Shown here: positions 11,052-23,589 of the stretch, in pieces
How the letters are laid out: every line of letters starts with the position of its first letter
Position numbering within the stretch: position 1 is the first letter of the stretch
Origin: Iris pallida
Taxonomy: Eukaryota > Streptophyta > Magnoliopsida > Asparagales > Iridaceae
DNA: 64,000 bases
Direction of reading: 5' to 3'
Assembly: GCA_029216955.1 (NCBI GenBank)
Contig: JANAVB010044017.1
Coordinates: forward strand, 5,974,529-6,038,528
Translations under genes and position numbers: made by a program
The notes under the pieces: generated by a model
The model's database searches: none
What the model was told of the DNA's origin: nothing
Seen by the model: the letters and a program-made list of their open reading frames with translations, nothing else

Positions 11052-13529
11052 TGTAGTATCCCATCCCGCTCAGTCAATCGGAGGAATCAAAATGCCAACG
11101 GCGTTCGGACTTAGCCTTACAACGGCTGCTCGAAGACATCGCTCGGTCGAGGCGACCGCTCACTCAGGTGGGGTAGTTTCGGTGAACTCGCCTTATCTTT
11201 GCCTTCACATAATAAATCGCATGTTTTTAACTTGCACAAGTAGGCTTGATAATAAAAGAGACCAATCCACATAGCTAAAGGGAATAATCCTGACGGGTCG
11301 AATTGAATTAGAATATGGAAATGTCCAAAACGATCGTCTTAGAGTTGGTGCACGACGTGCTTTGAAAATGACACTTGGTCCTTCGTCCCGTGGCTTAGGA
11401 GAAGGAAGAGTTGGTCTTCGCCATAAGCTAAGAGTTAGCCAAATTCATAGGCGTCGCCCGCATGAATGCTTCAATAAGCATGCACGGTCTCTTCGCCCAA
11501 GGCGTGGCATAGCCTCTGCTCGCCGACGGGTTATGTTGTATTGCACGGCTTGTGGCATAAGTCTAGGCACCTCAAATAACTTGGTTGTTCAGGTCGAACG
11601 AGTGCACGACACGTTCTCAGGACGCAAGGCTTGACGCAGCCTTTGATCGTCAAGTTATTGCAAAGTAAGTTAGGCAAGTTACGTTAACCTATCAGGAGTA
11701 GTAGCAGGCACGGCCCTATGAGTTCTACGGTTGGGTATAACCACATAGTCTCACGATTATAAGGCCCGTCATATAGAGTATGACTTGGGCGGTGGTGTCA
11801 CATAGAGTTTCAAGTTGGTCTAAGATACAATGGCACGGACTTAGTATTTTAAGGCACAGGCCACGGTTGAATTCTTGAGTTTGGAAAGTGTTTCAAATAG
11901 AATGCTCACGACTGGATCGTTGAGGCAAGAAAGAAGAATGCTCACGACTAGGTCGTTGAGGCAAGAAAGAAGAATGCTCGTGACTGGGTCGTCGAGGCAA
12001 GATCTCAGATATGAGAAGTATTAAAATTAGCCCTGAAAGAGATCGTAACACTAGAAGTAGCTTTGACTGTGTGAGACGTCAGTTTGAGTCGAGTCGAGTC
12101 TTGCATGGTCATTGGATAACTTGTACAAGGTAAAATAAATCTGTTTCTCGAATGGCGACCCCGGCGGCCCAGGGGAACCGTTGCGATAGAGACATTCATA
12201 GCTGTGCTGGATGACCGCACAGGTTAGGCGAGGACTTGCAGCGGAGCTAGCTACTCGCGCTGGCAAGGAGCGTCCTTCTAATCAAAAGCTAAAAGGGAGT
12301 CCATTATAGGGCTGGGCCCTAGTAACTAGTTCATATAGATGAGTCGGCATGGACGGCGATCCGCGTGTATGCCTTTGGATTGAGTCGAGTATTGAGTGTA
12401 GTATATCAAGGAAGTTGAGTTGAATGTGCGTGTACAGTTGGAACACAAAATGTTGGGCCTAAGATTTGGCTGTAACGTAGGCGACGTGCTTCGACACGAG
12501 ATGTGGCGTCGAGTCCTATGTTGTCGGCATATAAGTTGCATAGTTATGGTTTGAGTTGTCATGAGTTTAAGTCAGGAGATGCCACAAGGCAAAGTTGGTC
12601 GAGTGACACTAACACTCACAAGTTGGATGGGTCAGTTGATGATTTAGTAGCAAAGGGCCACGAGGCGACGATATGATCGAGTCTCATTGAGTTGCGAGGC
12701 ACAGCCTCAGCAAGGGTTTGTAGCACGGTCATACGGGAGTGGAGCCTCATAGCGTAGTTGCGTCTCTGATTTGGGCCGTAAGGCAAATATGACTTGATAG
12801 GTTAACGATGTTGGCACGAGAAGGGTCTAAAGGTGAAGTATGAGTTAACGTTGATGTTGCAAGCACGGGATGGTCTAAAGATAAAAAATAGGCAAGACGT
12901 TGTTCATAAAACTGATCCTAAGGCAAGACTAGAAAGACAATTGATAATAAAGGATTATGTTGCACAAAGTAAACTAACGTATTGGTTTTGTATGGGTGGG
13001 CGAGGAGCTCATTCCACCAGTACAGTTGAGTACTGACATCCACATAGTTTACATGTGCAGACACAGGTAGAAGCTCGTGGCACGAAGCTCGCTTGGATGC
13101 ATCGCGGCACGGAGTTCCTTGGCGACTCGAAGCGTGCGGCCGCATGGAGTAAAGACTTATACAGGACATAATGTATGGACGTCGCCTTCCGAAGCATCCG
13201 CTGGCTCGAGACATGTATTGAGAGATGAGAGAGAGCAGAGTGACTTGTAAATAAGAGAAAAGTGAGCACGAGAGACTTATAATTTGGCCTTACGCCCACA
13301 AATGTAATCTTGTATTTAATATCAATAAAGAGCTTCTTTTGAATAACTTGTGTTTGTTCTAAATTTCTGCTGCATGTTTCAATATTTATGCTTGGGACTT
13401 TTGTACGACGACCCCGTTGCCGCCGATATAATCGGCCGTTATGAAACTGCCTTGCACGAGCGCAATCTAGGCTCGTACGGCATCACGCCTTAGCGAGGAC
13501 GATCGCTCCTACGGGAGCGGGGCGTGACA
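11052..13529 (+). repeat. LARD-A 3' LTR
   Basis: A 2478-bp LTR, TGTAGTATCCC...GCGTGACA. It differs from the 5' LTR by scattered substitutions, mostly transitions, and small indels (for example the repeated GGCCGCGAGG block near 8015-8040 is shortened near 12657). The U5 hairpin GCTCC-TACG-GGAGC (13505-13518) is intact. Followed directly by the GAGTC target copy. Confidence 0.85.
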
Positions 13530-13534
13530 GAGTC

Positions 13535-14304
13535 GCACAGAGTGTCCCCATTTGCAGCAAAAAGTAAATGAACACCATTTGAAACAAACTCAATAGTCTT
13601 TATTGATATTCAAGAAGTAGTACAAACAACGTTATGTCGAGATTACAATTCCCTCAAGGTCTCTCTCTCGAAATATAAAAGGCGTGCCAAATGGCTTACA
13701 AGATGGAATGATTCATGGCGATGTTACGATACATTAGGTCCCGTATATGGTGCTTCAGTTCCCTTGCAACGCTCCAAGGCTTCAGAGTTAGCTCCGCGCC
13801 TTAGCACGTTCGAGGAAAGTCTCCGCACCCACGTGGTTCTTCCGTACCCTACAAACAGACTATGTGGTTATCAGTATATTGTTATGCACTAGTAGGGAGG
13901 CTAGCTCGCCCACTCGCTATTATTATCAAATACGTTTATTTTACTTTTGTGCTCCATCTATCATTTATTGTCTTACTAATCTTGCCTTAGGATTAGTTTC
14001 ATGGCATAACATTCAAAGCCTATCCCGTGTTATCGTTTTCAAGTGTTGCATAAGTAAAACATGCGCAACTTACCATACTTACCGTATGATCATCCCTGTC
14101 CAAAGTAAACCAAGTTAGCCAACATACTATGCATTATGAATTGACAGGTTTGTATAAGTATTCAAAAGTGTCAAGGGCGTGTTCCTATCTCAGGTGGTAG
14201 CGCATCATAGGCGTGTTTCTAACTCATTTGTACGAAGTATTCTAGTTCATTTGTTGTGTTATACTCAAGCCTGTTTAGAAGGCGCTTCGTTCAGTTCCAT
14301 AATT
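13535..14304 (-). repeat. LARD-B 3' LTR segment missing from its 5' LTR
   Basis: After the LARD-A target site the LARD-B LTR resumes. The minus-strand text includes the AATAAAG-type signal (near 13595), the R-like region and 'CTGCAAATGGGGACA'. In the 5' LTR the sequence jumps from GAGTCGCACAG (19674) straight to TTGTTCAGCTTAC, so about 770 bp are deleted there. No coding frame. Confidence 0.65.
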
Positions 14305-16305
14305 GTTCAGCTTACAAAAGTTGTCAGGATGTGTTGTACTCAACTGTTGTTTAGATATGTTTCATTCAGTAACATAGCATATTTAGCTAGTCAGATTTAC
14401 TTGTTTCAATGCAAGGTCTCGCACGCAGATTTGCCACAATCGAGCCAACTTAATCTATATGCATCGATCGTTGGCCCCACAAACTATTTGGATATGTTTC
14501 TCTTTGTATTCGCATCTATCAAGCGTGATGGCTGGTACACCTTGATAGTCTACGCAATACTTGGCCTTATGTCTCTTGGGTGACCGAGCCCACACCCAAG
14601 GAGCCCGTAAGCCATGATTCTGCCTAGGCCGGCCACGATGTCGTGATCGTTGCCATGGAATCGTTTGTTCCGTCACTCGTGCACGAGTTGTCCGTGACCA
14701 TTTTGTATTCTTATTTTTAGTTTAACTTGTCGGGCTGTCATGAGCCAATTATCTGTTGGGCTATCTTGAGCCATAATGCATTATCGACCAGATTGGCGGC
14801 GGCGTCCGTGCAGCGCAGGTAGCGAGGCCTGTTGTATGTCCCCGTCATATCTGTCGCTAACCATTCATTTTTTCTTTTATTCATTCTTTTCTTTGATTCC
14901 TTCATTCACTTATTCGTTCATTCGTTCATTCATATATTATACAACTCCCTGTGCGGGAACCACCTTCGCGATCCATCATTTTCGAAGCCTTTCAATGTTT
15001 CTAGTACCCTATTCGGAATGACTATATTGATAGTCTTCCTCTCATTTTAGTGAACAATTTATTATTTTATGTCTCAAGTTGTGATATGATTTTAAGTGAC
15101 AAACCTTTCGTTCATAATCGAACGCACAAGTAAACATACTTGAAATATAAGTTGTGCATTTGCACGAGCGTGGGTACGAGAGTTCGCATATTTTTTAAGT
15201 TCTTTTTCATGTTCTATACAAGCATACAAGATGGAATTATTCCCTTAGCTAGGTGCGTTGAGTCATTTATTAGCATGCACAGTGTTATCGTCTAGCATAC
15301 AAGATGGTATTAGCATGCACGGTGTTACTCAAGTTGTCAGGATGTGTTGTACTCAACTGTTGTTTAGATATATTTCATTCAGTAATATATCATGTTCAGC
15401 TAGTCAGATTTACTTGTTTTAATGCAAGGTCTCGCACACGAATTTGCCGCAATCGAGCCAACTTAATCTATATGCATCGGTCGCTGGCACCACAAGTCAT
15501 TTGGATATGTTCCTCTTTGTATTCGCATCTATCAAGCGTGATGGCTGGTACACCTTGATAGTCTACGCAATACCCGGCCTTACGTCTCTTAGGTGACCGA
15601 GCCCGCACCCAAGCAGCCCGTAAGCCATGATTCCGCCTAGGCCGGCCACAATTTTGTGATTGTTGCCTTAGAATCGTTTGTTCCGTCACTCGTGCACGAG
15701 TTGTCCATGACTATTTTGTATTCTTATTTTTAGTTTACCTTATCGGGCTGTCATGAGCCAATTATCTTGTTGGGCTGTCTTGAGCCATAATGCATTATCG
15801 ACCAGGTTGGCCGTGGCGTCTGTGCAGCGCGGGTAACGAGCCCCGTTGCATGTCCCCGTCGTACATGTCGTTAACCATTCCTTTTCTTTCTTTCATTCAT
15901 TCTTTTCTTTGATTCCTTCATTCACTTATTCGTTCATTCATATATTATGCAACTCCCTGTACCGGAACCGCCTTGGTGACCCATCGGTCCTGAAGCCTTT
16001 TAATGTTTCTAGTGCGCTATTCGGAACGACTATGTTGATAGTCTTCCTCTCATTTTAGTGAACCATTCATTGTTTCATGTCTCAAGTTGTGATACGATTC
16101 TAAGTGACAAACCTTCCGTTCATAATCGAACGCACAAGTAAATCTACTCGAAATATAAGCTGTGCATTTCCACGAGCATGGAGTACGGTGCGAGAGTTCG
16201 CATATTTTTTAAGTTCTTTTCCATGTTCTATACAAGCATACAAGATGGGATTATTCCCTTAGCTCGGTGTGTTGAGTCATTTATTAGCATGCACGGTGTT
16301 ATCGT
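14305..16305. repeat. About 1-kb direct tandem duplication within the LARD-B 3' LTR
   Basis: Unit 1 starts near 14305 and unit 2 near 15327. Both begin around GTTGTCAGGATGTG and run through the same landmarks: the ATCGATC/ATCGGTCGCTGGC block, the TTCATTC-rich tract, the 'GTTCATAATCGAACGCAC' block and 'GCATGCAC(A/G)GTGTTATCG'. The equivalent region of the 5' LTR (19670-20489 plus 25767-36420, with insertions) has a single copy. Confidence 0.8.
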
Positions 16306-16590
16306 CTAGCGATTCTAGCAATAGTGTTCGTATTATTATGTGTCTAGACTAAGCAAAGACAGGTTCATCGGAGCCACCCACCTTAGCGATGATTGCATCG
16401 GTCGAGCGAGACTCTGAGCGCGCCTTTGAAAGTCTAAGTTCGGATTCTCTTGAAGGGCCAAGTCCATTGCCTTTGCCTTAGGCGAGTCATTTCGTCGAGT
16501 AAGACGGGGTTCGAGTCGTTGTACTTGCACCATTTGAGTCGGTGTTCCGCTAGGGCGGAGCGGGTCGTTACATAATACACCACCCAAAAT

Positions 16591-16610
16591 AAGTCTCGTC
16601 CTCGAGACTT
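16591..16610 (-). ncRNA. Pre-polypurine-tract hairpin (LARD-B)
   Basis: AAGTCTCG-TCCT-CGAGACTT on the plus strand (AGGA loop on the element strand) is a perfect 8-bp stem. Compared with LARD-A one stem pair is changed on both sides, which keeps pairing. Confidence 0.6.
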
Positions 16611-17838
16611 CCTGAGTGCACGCCATCATACCGTTCCTTAACTCATGCCGTGTGCATATCTTAGACAATTTCTATCGAATGGCTTTACTACTTATTCAAG
16701 CTGATGGTACTCACTCAGTCATCGTGTTTCTATGACTTGGTCACTATTGTGCCATGTAGCGGGACTATAATGGTCATACGAGGTGTGTTATAATTCGTTA
16801 AACATGAGGGTCATAGGTTGAGACTAACTCGCTTAATCCATTCATCCATGCGCATCTCAACATATTCACTTGCAGCTGCATTCGAGTTTATCACATCGCA
16901 GAGTTTGGATCATGCACATATTCAAGGCGTCCCCCGAATATATACATTTCAACCAAGCTTAGCGATAGCGAAGTCGGACAAGCTACTCGTGATAGTTTTG
17001 AATTGCCGGTCGTTTTACTAACTCGATTGAAACCGAACTCTAGTTCATTTCATTATCGTCTATCTCGATCCTTGAGATGACCCAATTTGTTTACTAAGCA
17101 TTCTTGTCTTACAAAATCAATATGACACTTCTAGCGGAGTCGACCAAAATTCAAGTAATTCTCGTCCGATTCAAGACCAAGTATTTCACCATCGTCAAGT
17201 ACGTCTTTCAGATAATGATCCAATTTGTTATCCCAACTTTACTTGTGCATCATCGATTTCAATCATTCACTTTGTTTGGGGCTAATATATTGTCGTTAGC
17301 GCACACTCCCAGTTCCACGTCCTAATTCTAAGTCTTGTTGCCCCAGATTTATTGGCCGTCCAGACGATACTCTAAAGTCGGTCACACAAGTTTAGTCACT
17401 CGGCATAGGGTTGTCCACCTATCCGCTAGGTCAGCTCACAAGGTCATAGTTACAAGTCAAGTTCTTGGTTCATTGTGCAAAGTCGTTGCACGGCACTCGT
17501 CCTAATCCTATGGTCAAACCATTTGTTCGTTAGTACAAGATACTTCTACCCAAGCTCGTTTCACTCAAATTATCTAAACATCGAGCAGTGTTCATCATAT
17601 TCACATTAAGACACTCTCACACAAAGTCCACGTTCGTTCAGCAAAGTCATGCTACGGTAGATTATCCTTGACCAAATCCTTGGTATGTCAATATCGTACG
17701 TCCAAACTAGCAATTGACATAGTCTATCTCTTCAATATTGTTTGATACAATTCACCTATCCATCCTATCCAATGCTCGTTGTCGATCACAAGGTCATCTA
17801 GCCAAGCAATTTGCTATACCCCAATCTCACGCAAGTCT

Positions 17839-17890
17839 GATTATCTACGGCGGACATGGATCACCATGCCAACTTTTCTGCAGAATAATC
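17839..17890 (-). ncRNA. LARD-B hairpin 2
   Basis: The outer GATTAT/ATAATC pair and the inner CATGG-TGAT-CCATG tip match hairpin 2 of LARD-A and LARD-C in position and shape, with a shorter outer stem. Confidence 0.45.
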
Positions 17891-18075
17891 GTCCTCATTG
17901 GGACATAACTCTTGCATTGAGTCTAGACTAATTCATTCTCGATATCTAGATTGGGTCTACTCAATCCTCAAGTTTTCTTAATCGTCAATCACAAGTCCGA
18001 CCAATCCTCAAATTCACCTTCGCTTCAAATTACAAGTCGAAGTAATCCAAATTGTCATGTCAAGATATTTCGAGT

Positions 18076-18129
18076 TGTATCATTCCCGCTGGACATGAAT
18101 CACCATGCCAACGCTCATGCGGGATGAAC
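18076..18129 (-). ncRNA. LARD-B hairpin 1
   Basis: The outer arms CATCCCGC and GCGGGAATG (one bulged base) and the tip CATGGTGATTCATG correspond to hairpin 1 of LARD-A and LARD-C. Confidence 0.45.
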
Positions 18130-19530
18130 ACCCCAAATTTGACGTGACGTATGTGCGAGGCTGGAGTTGCGCTCGCACAAGACAAGATCGTTGTCGTTGT
18201 GGTTATCACCAAACAATCAAGTCACCTCCCTTTCATCCAAACATTTGTTTCTATTAAAATCCCAAGCACAACATCCATCGAAACACTATCATTTTACACG
18301 ATCATCATTCATCGAATCAGAGTACCCCTGAGTTATCGTACATCGATCTTTGATACGCCTCAATACCATCGATGATGTACATAACCTGACGATCTTCCTT
18401 TTGCAACAAAATCTGAGTCATGCAACTTAAGTCCTCAATTCGCATTGTTTCATGCTAGCTCAAGTCATTGAGCAACATCTATTCTAACTCCTTAGTCAAT
18501 CTCGTATCTTCAAATCCATGTCCATGCACGCTATCTTCCAATCGTGCTATTATCGATCCTATCTATGAGTACTTTACATTCACTCAATTTTTACTAAATT
18601 CGACTATTCTGAAATCGAACGTACGATCCACCCAGTTTTCTCAACCAAAATATTCATTTTGTTTCATCGTTCCGTAACTCTATCCAACTGTTTCGTAACT
18701 TACACTACACATTCACAATTCGTTCGACGGCATCTTGTTTGAGACTCTCGAAATCACGACCAACTAAGTGTTACTCGTTCTAAGGCTTTACGCGATAACA
18801 TCGCTGGATTGTATATCGGTTGCTACTCGTAAGTCCATAAATATTGGTCGGACAGTTTGCTAGACGGTCCATACACCACTCAGGATTCGAGCCACTCGAC
18901 TAGTCGTCGAAGCTCATTCTTATTCCTCTTCGAAGCTATTGCATACACCACTCGGAGTCAAGTCATTCTACAAGTCGTCGAAGTAATCATTCGATTTATA
19001 ATCGCCACATTCTAATATATGTTCGTCCGTTCCTCAAAATCTAAGAGCCATTCGCGTGTTTGCCTTAAACGTTGGTCTGTTAGCGTCCCTACCGACATGC
19101 GTTCTAAGTCACTTGTTCTCGTCCGAGCGATAGTCAATCTCGCTCGTAACTCGTTTGCACCAGAAGGTCTAGGTGCACGATACTCAGCACAACTTAGCCA
19201 AAAGGCTATGTGCGTAGGTCATCCCGTTTGGGACATACTCTGGTCTCGTACACTCGTTCGCTATCGTCAGCGTAAAGTCATTTAGGTATGCGTAACAATT
19301 GCTAACTTTTAGCATTGGTTCCTTTCAACTCAAGTCCGTCATAGTTTGGCACAAAGGCCTTCGCACATCGATCCCGTCCAATCGAATACTTATACGAGCC
19401 TTTTGTAAATATTAGACTTATTGTATGGAACATCCCAAGGGTCAACGAGAGAGAGCGTACACTTCTTTTGTCCACGATCGAGCTTTCAAAACTGAGATAA
19501 TCGATATGAAGTCCAAGGAAGTAAAGCCAT

Positions 19531-19542
19531 GCTCTGATACCA
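19531..19542 (-). other. Primer-binding site, initiator tRNA-Met (LARD-B)
   Basis: GCTCTGATACCA is the complement of TGGTATCAGAGC and lies three bases from the 5' LTR end at 19546. It fixes the orientation of LARD-B as minus. Confidence 0.9.
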
Positions 19543-21150
19543 ATCTGTCACGCTCCGGTCCTGTAGGACCGATCGTCCTCGCTAAGGCGTGATGCCACAC
19601 GAGCCTAGGTTGCGCTCGTGCAAGGCCAAGTCCAGAACGGCCGATTTAAGCTAGGCCACAGAGTCGCACAGTTGTTCAGCTTACTCAAGTTGTCAGGATG
19701 TGTTGTACTCAACTGTTGTTTAGATATATTTCATTCAGTAACATAGAATGTTCAGCTAGTCAGATTTACTTATTTCAATGTAAGATCTCGCACAAAGATT
19801 TGCCGCAATCGAGCCAACTTAATCTATATGCATCGGTCGCTGGCACCATAAGACATTTGGATATGTTCCTATTTGTATTCGTATCTATCAAGTGTGATGG
19901 CTGGTACACCTTGATAGTCTACGTAATACCCAGCCTCACGTCTCTCGGGTGACTGAGCCCGCACCCAAGCAGTCCGTAAGCCATGATTCTGCCTAAGTCG
20001 GCCACGATGTCGTGATCGTTGTCTTGGAATCGTTTGTTCCGTTACTCGTACACGAGTTATCCGCGACCATTTCGTATTCTTATTTTTAGTTTAACTTGTC
20101 GGGCTGTCATGAGCCAATTATCTTGTTGGGATGTCTTGAGCCATAATGCATTATCGACCAGGTTGGCGGCGGTGTCCGTACAGCACGGTTAGTGAGTCCC
20201 GTTGCACGTCCCTGTCATACCTATCGCTAACCATTCCTTTTCTTTCTTTCATTCGTTCTTTTCTTTGATTACTTTATTCACTTATTCGTTCATTCGTTCA
20301 TTCATACATTATACAACTCCCTGTGCGGGAACTGCCTTGGCGACCTATTGATCCCGAAGCCTTTAATGTTTCTAGTATCTTATTCGGAACGACTATGTTG
20401 ATAGTCTTCCTCTCTTTTTAGTGAACCATTTATTGTTTCATGTCTCAAGTTTTGATACGATTCTAAGTGACAAACCTTTCGTTCATAATTATCACGACCC
20501 GCACCCGTTTTTCGGATGCAAGCACGTGAGCAAGCCAGCTACGTATCGAGCGGACTCCAGCCCCTCTCGAATACGTAAACGCTGTCAAGGCTATGGTATA
20601 CTGCCAAATCATGGCAAAACAAATCTATATCTCAAATCCACAATAAGTGTACGAAACATGAATGAACACTATGTGTCGTGGTCTGCAGCCCACTAGCATA
20701 TATGTCCAATGAGACTCCAAGGAAAATAATAAGTCTCTAAACTGAATCAATAAGCAGAATAACTCATGATAAGGAATGTAAAGCACGAAAGGATAACAAT
20801 GTAAAATCACTGACTAATACCTGTATCATACATCGCAATCCTCTACCATCCCGCTCTGCTAACTAACTCTATGCAATCGCTAAACCTGAAGAGATTATCA
20901 GGTCCTCAGAGGACATAGCAAGATATATATAAACATGCCTATATAGCAGTTTAATCATGCATGATAATATATAAACAAGATATAACAAGGAATGATGCTT
21001 AACATGGCAAGAGACTACGACCAAACTGCTAACAAGTGACTAACGACAAGTGGCTACTGACAGGTGACTATGAACTGGAATACAAGAACAACTACACGTA
21101 ACTGAACTGCTGGATGAACAAGCGAACACGATATCAATGGAATACCAAAC

Positions 21151-21508
21151 CCTCGCCCCGAGTGGACTCGCATGTTTGATCTAATCACTAACCCTCGTCC
21201 CGAGTGTGGACTCTCTGGTTAGTATTAACCCTTGTCTCGAGTGTGGACTCTCTTGTTAGTTCACGAAAAGGCACCCTCGTCCCGAGTGTGGACTCTCTGG
21301 TGCAAGTATAACATCCTCGTCCCGAGTATGGACTCTCTGATGTAAACACCCTCGTCCCGAGTGGACTCTCTGGTACAAGTCAAGTCAATACCCTCGTCCC
21401 GAGTGTGGACTATCTGGTGCAAATAATCGACATCCTCGTCCCGAGTGTGGACTCACGAATGTAAACAGATCAAGAAAAACACCCTCGTCCCGAGTGGACT
21501 CTCTGGTG
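21151..21508. repeat. Nine-unit irregular array, core CCTCGTCCCGAGTGTGGACT
   Basis: Nine copies of CCTCG(T/C)CCCGAGTGTGGACTCTCTGGT or shortened forms (GTG absent in some) are separated by 8-25 bp of variable spacers. Each core includes the short palindrome CTCG-TCC-CGAG. It sits in the U5-proximal part of LTR E. The spacers are not unique equal-length spacers, so this is not a CRISPR array. Confidence 0.85.
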
Positions 21509-23152
21509 CCAAGGAAACAATATCAAGGATTTAGCAGTTCAATTACACGTACTCATTCTATGACACGACTCAAGAAAGGTACTGGTGAGACAAGGTATGA
21601 CTCAGTCAAGACACAGTCAAGTCCAGTATAACTACACTGTCAAGTCAAGCAAGACCATAAACTGGTGAACACGGTATGTAGAAACTAGATAAATCAAGTC
21701 AACTAGAAAGCTCATAGATCACATAAATCTATAACAAATAGAGTATCTAATGATAATACAATAATAACATGAAAACTATAAACATGGAATTAAACTGTAG
21801 AGGGAGGCAAGGTATCTTGCCTGGAGGTTGCACGCAGATCCAACAAAATATAGCCAACTGATAAGCCATAAAGTCCAAATCATCACAACTATCTCTAAAA
21901 GCTGAAATAAACATTACCAACAATTTCAGAATAGTCAAATGAGCTAGGATTGCATGTCCTTAAGTCAAATTCTGGACACAGGGGCAAAACGATAATTTCG
22001 GGCCAAAACGGTATCCGCCGTTGGACCCGCTTTACACCGAAAAGCGTACTAGAGTCAATGGTCTCTAAAGTCGTCAAACTACATGTCTACAGATCCGATT
22101 TCATGATACAAACCCAACGGTATGTCTAATTTTGGATTCCGATGGGCCGTGCACAAAATCGCCCGTTGAATCGGATCGTGAGGCCCGCAAAACGGCGATC
22201 CAATCAACTGTCTCAGAATCAGACCAAACTTGGCATACAGGACCAAAAAAATGATACGGTCCTGTTGGCGCAAGTTTTGTCTCGATGAATTTCGACGGAT
22301 ACAGATCAAATTTGTCGCGCACACGCAACCAATTTGAATTTCGTCAAGGTCCACACGACCACGAAGCCGTTACGCACCTTTCGATGCTTTCGGTTCGCGA
22401 CCACGTCGCCCGGATTGGCGGGATGCACGTCGTATCGAAGGTTTTTGTTTAAATTTCACAATTTGAAAACAGGTTTTTGTCAATGTTCGAGATTCGATTT
22501 CTCGACGTGTAGTCGATCTAATCGGGTTCTGTAAATTAGGTTGTAAAGCCTTATAGGTTGGCTAGTACTGCCTTAATTAGTTTTCTATATTTCTTAATGG
22601 TTCGACCAGTTTTGGCCTTCCAAGACGGGGTCAGGGCTGCCCTGTTTGATACTTGAACAACAGGTTTTTAGTCGACTTTGTGTCGAGATATCGGACTATC
22701 TGGTTCGTATAAATCAAAAGTAATTGAAGGAAATGAGAGTTGCATAAGTTGTGTTCATACTAGAGAAAGTGGTTCGTCAAAAGGTCGAGCGATCCAGCGG
22801 GAAATTTATTGCGAAGTCAGCCCGATGCCTAGCCTTCGCTGTTGCTTCCCTGTTGACTGTCTGTCGGCGCACGGCCGGCCCCGGCGGCGCTCTGGCCGGC
22901 CGCCGGCGCTGTGCAAGCGCACGCGACGATGCCTGGTTATCGGGGGTCATCAGGGTTCGGGGAGGAGGTGGCTAGATTTAGGTTTTCGTGTAACAACTCT
23001 TCTCTCCCTCTCGGTTCTCTCTCTATTTATATATTCAGTTGTTTGGAAAACCGGCCAGAGTGCTCTCGGGTCTGTAGGGGAAAGCTGGGCCCGGCCTGGG
23101 AAAATTGGGGGCTCGGTTTACTTGGCTTGGGCCTGGGCCTGGGCCTGGGTTG

Positions 23153-23220
23153 GCCTGGGCTGCTCGGCTGGAGTGTGGGTGAGTTTGTTTTACTCTTTAT
23201 TTCTTTTCTTTTTCTATTAG

Positions 23221-23284
<64 letters not shown>

Positions 23285-23357
23285 ATTGCTAATAGAAAAA
23301 GAAAAGAAATAAAGAGTAAAACAAACTCACCCACACTCCAGCCCGAGCAGCCCAGGC
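23153..23357. repeat. 70-bp inverted repeat enclosing a (TA)n loop
   Basis: Arms 23153-23221 and 23288-23357 are exact reverse complements apart from one G indel (CTCGGCTGG versus CTCGGGCTGG). The loop is about 60 bp of (TA)n. This explains why the same peptide text appears on both strands here. It could form a cruciform. Confidence 0.9.
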
Positions 23358-23589
23358 AAAAAAGAGCGATACAGGTGCAGGGCAAAAAAAAACACAAAAT
23401 GGCCCTGAAAAGCAAGGAAATACAAGGTACATGTAGAGATACGGTATTTCAAAAGTTAGAGGACAAACTTCCGAAAACCGCGTAGTTCTGGACCGAAACG
23501 AAATTTTGGAGACCCAAAATTTCGAGCTGTTTGAAAATTTAAAAAAAGTGACTTGACTGATGAGCGTTGAACGGGAACGATTCTGAGGA

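Larger units (their letters stand above)
6410..13529 (+). mobile_element. LARD-A: complete non-autonomous LTR element
   Basis: Two LTRs (6410-8904 and 11052-13529, TGTAGT...TGACA) enclose 2.15 kb with an initiator tRNA-Met PBS but no coding capacity. The flanks are AAGTC (6405-6409) and GAGTC (13530-13534). The uninterrupted sequence in LARD-B's other LTR (19661-19674) has GCCACAGAGTCGCACAG, so GAGTC is the original target and AAGTC carries one transition. The element inserted into the U5 part of LARD-B's 3' LTR, only about 120 bp from its end. Confidence 0.92.
6290..16572 (-). repeat. LARD-B 3' LTR, interrupted by LARD-A
   Basis: The U5 end is 6290-6409. The rest resumes at 13535 after LARD-A and ends at 16572 (minus-strand start TGTAACGACCCGC). 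Net length is about 3.16 kb, much longer than the partner LTR. This is because of a roughly 1-kb tandem duplication at 14305-16305 and a segment (13535 to about 14305) that the partner has lost. Confidence 0.8.
16573..19545 (-). other. LARD-B internal noncoding region
   Basis: About 2.97 kb with no gag or pol similarity. The minus-strand sequence aligns by eye with the internal regions of LARD-A and LARD-C, for example the block around 18110-18190 versus 10205-10300. It has the PBS at 19531-19542, hairpins at 17839-17890 and 18076-18129, and the pre-tract hairpin at 16591-16610. Open frames here (for example 18151-18375, 19019-19285) do not match across family members and are not genes. Confidence 0.75.

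Noticed and set aside
21151..21508. Repeat array that could suggest CRISPR
   Set aside because: Plant nuclear context, unequal and partly similar spacers, no cas genes. It is an LTR tandem repeat.
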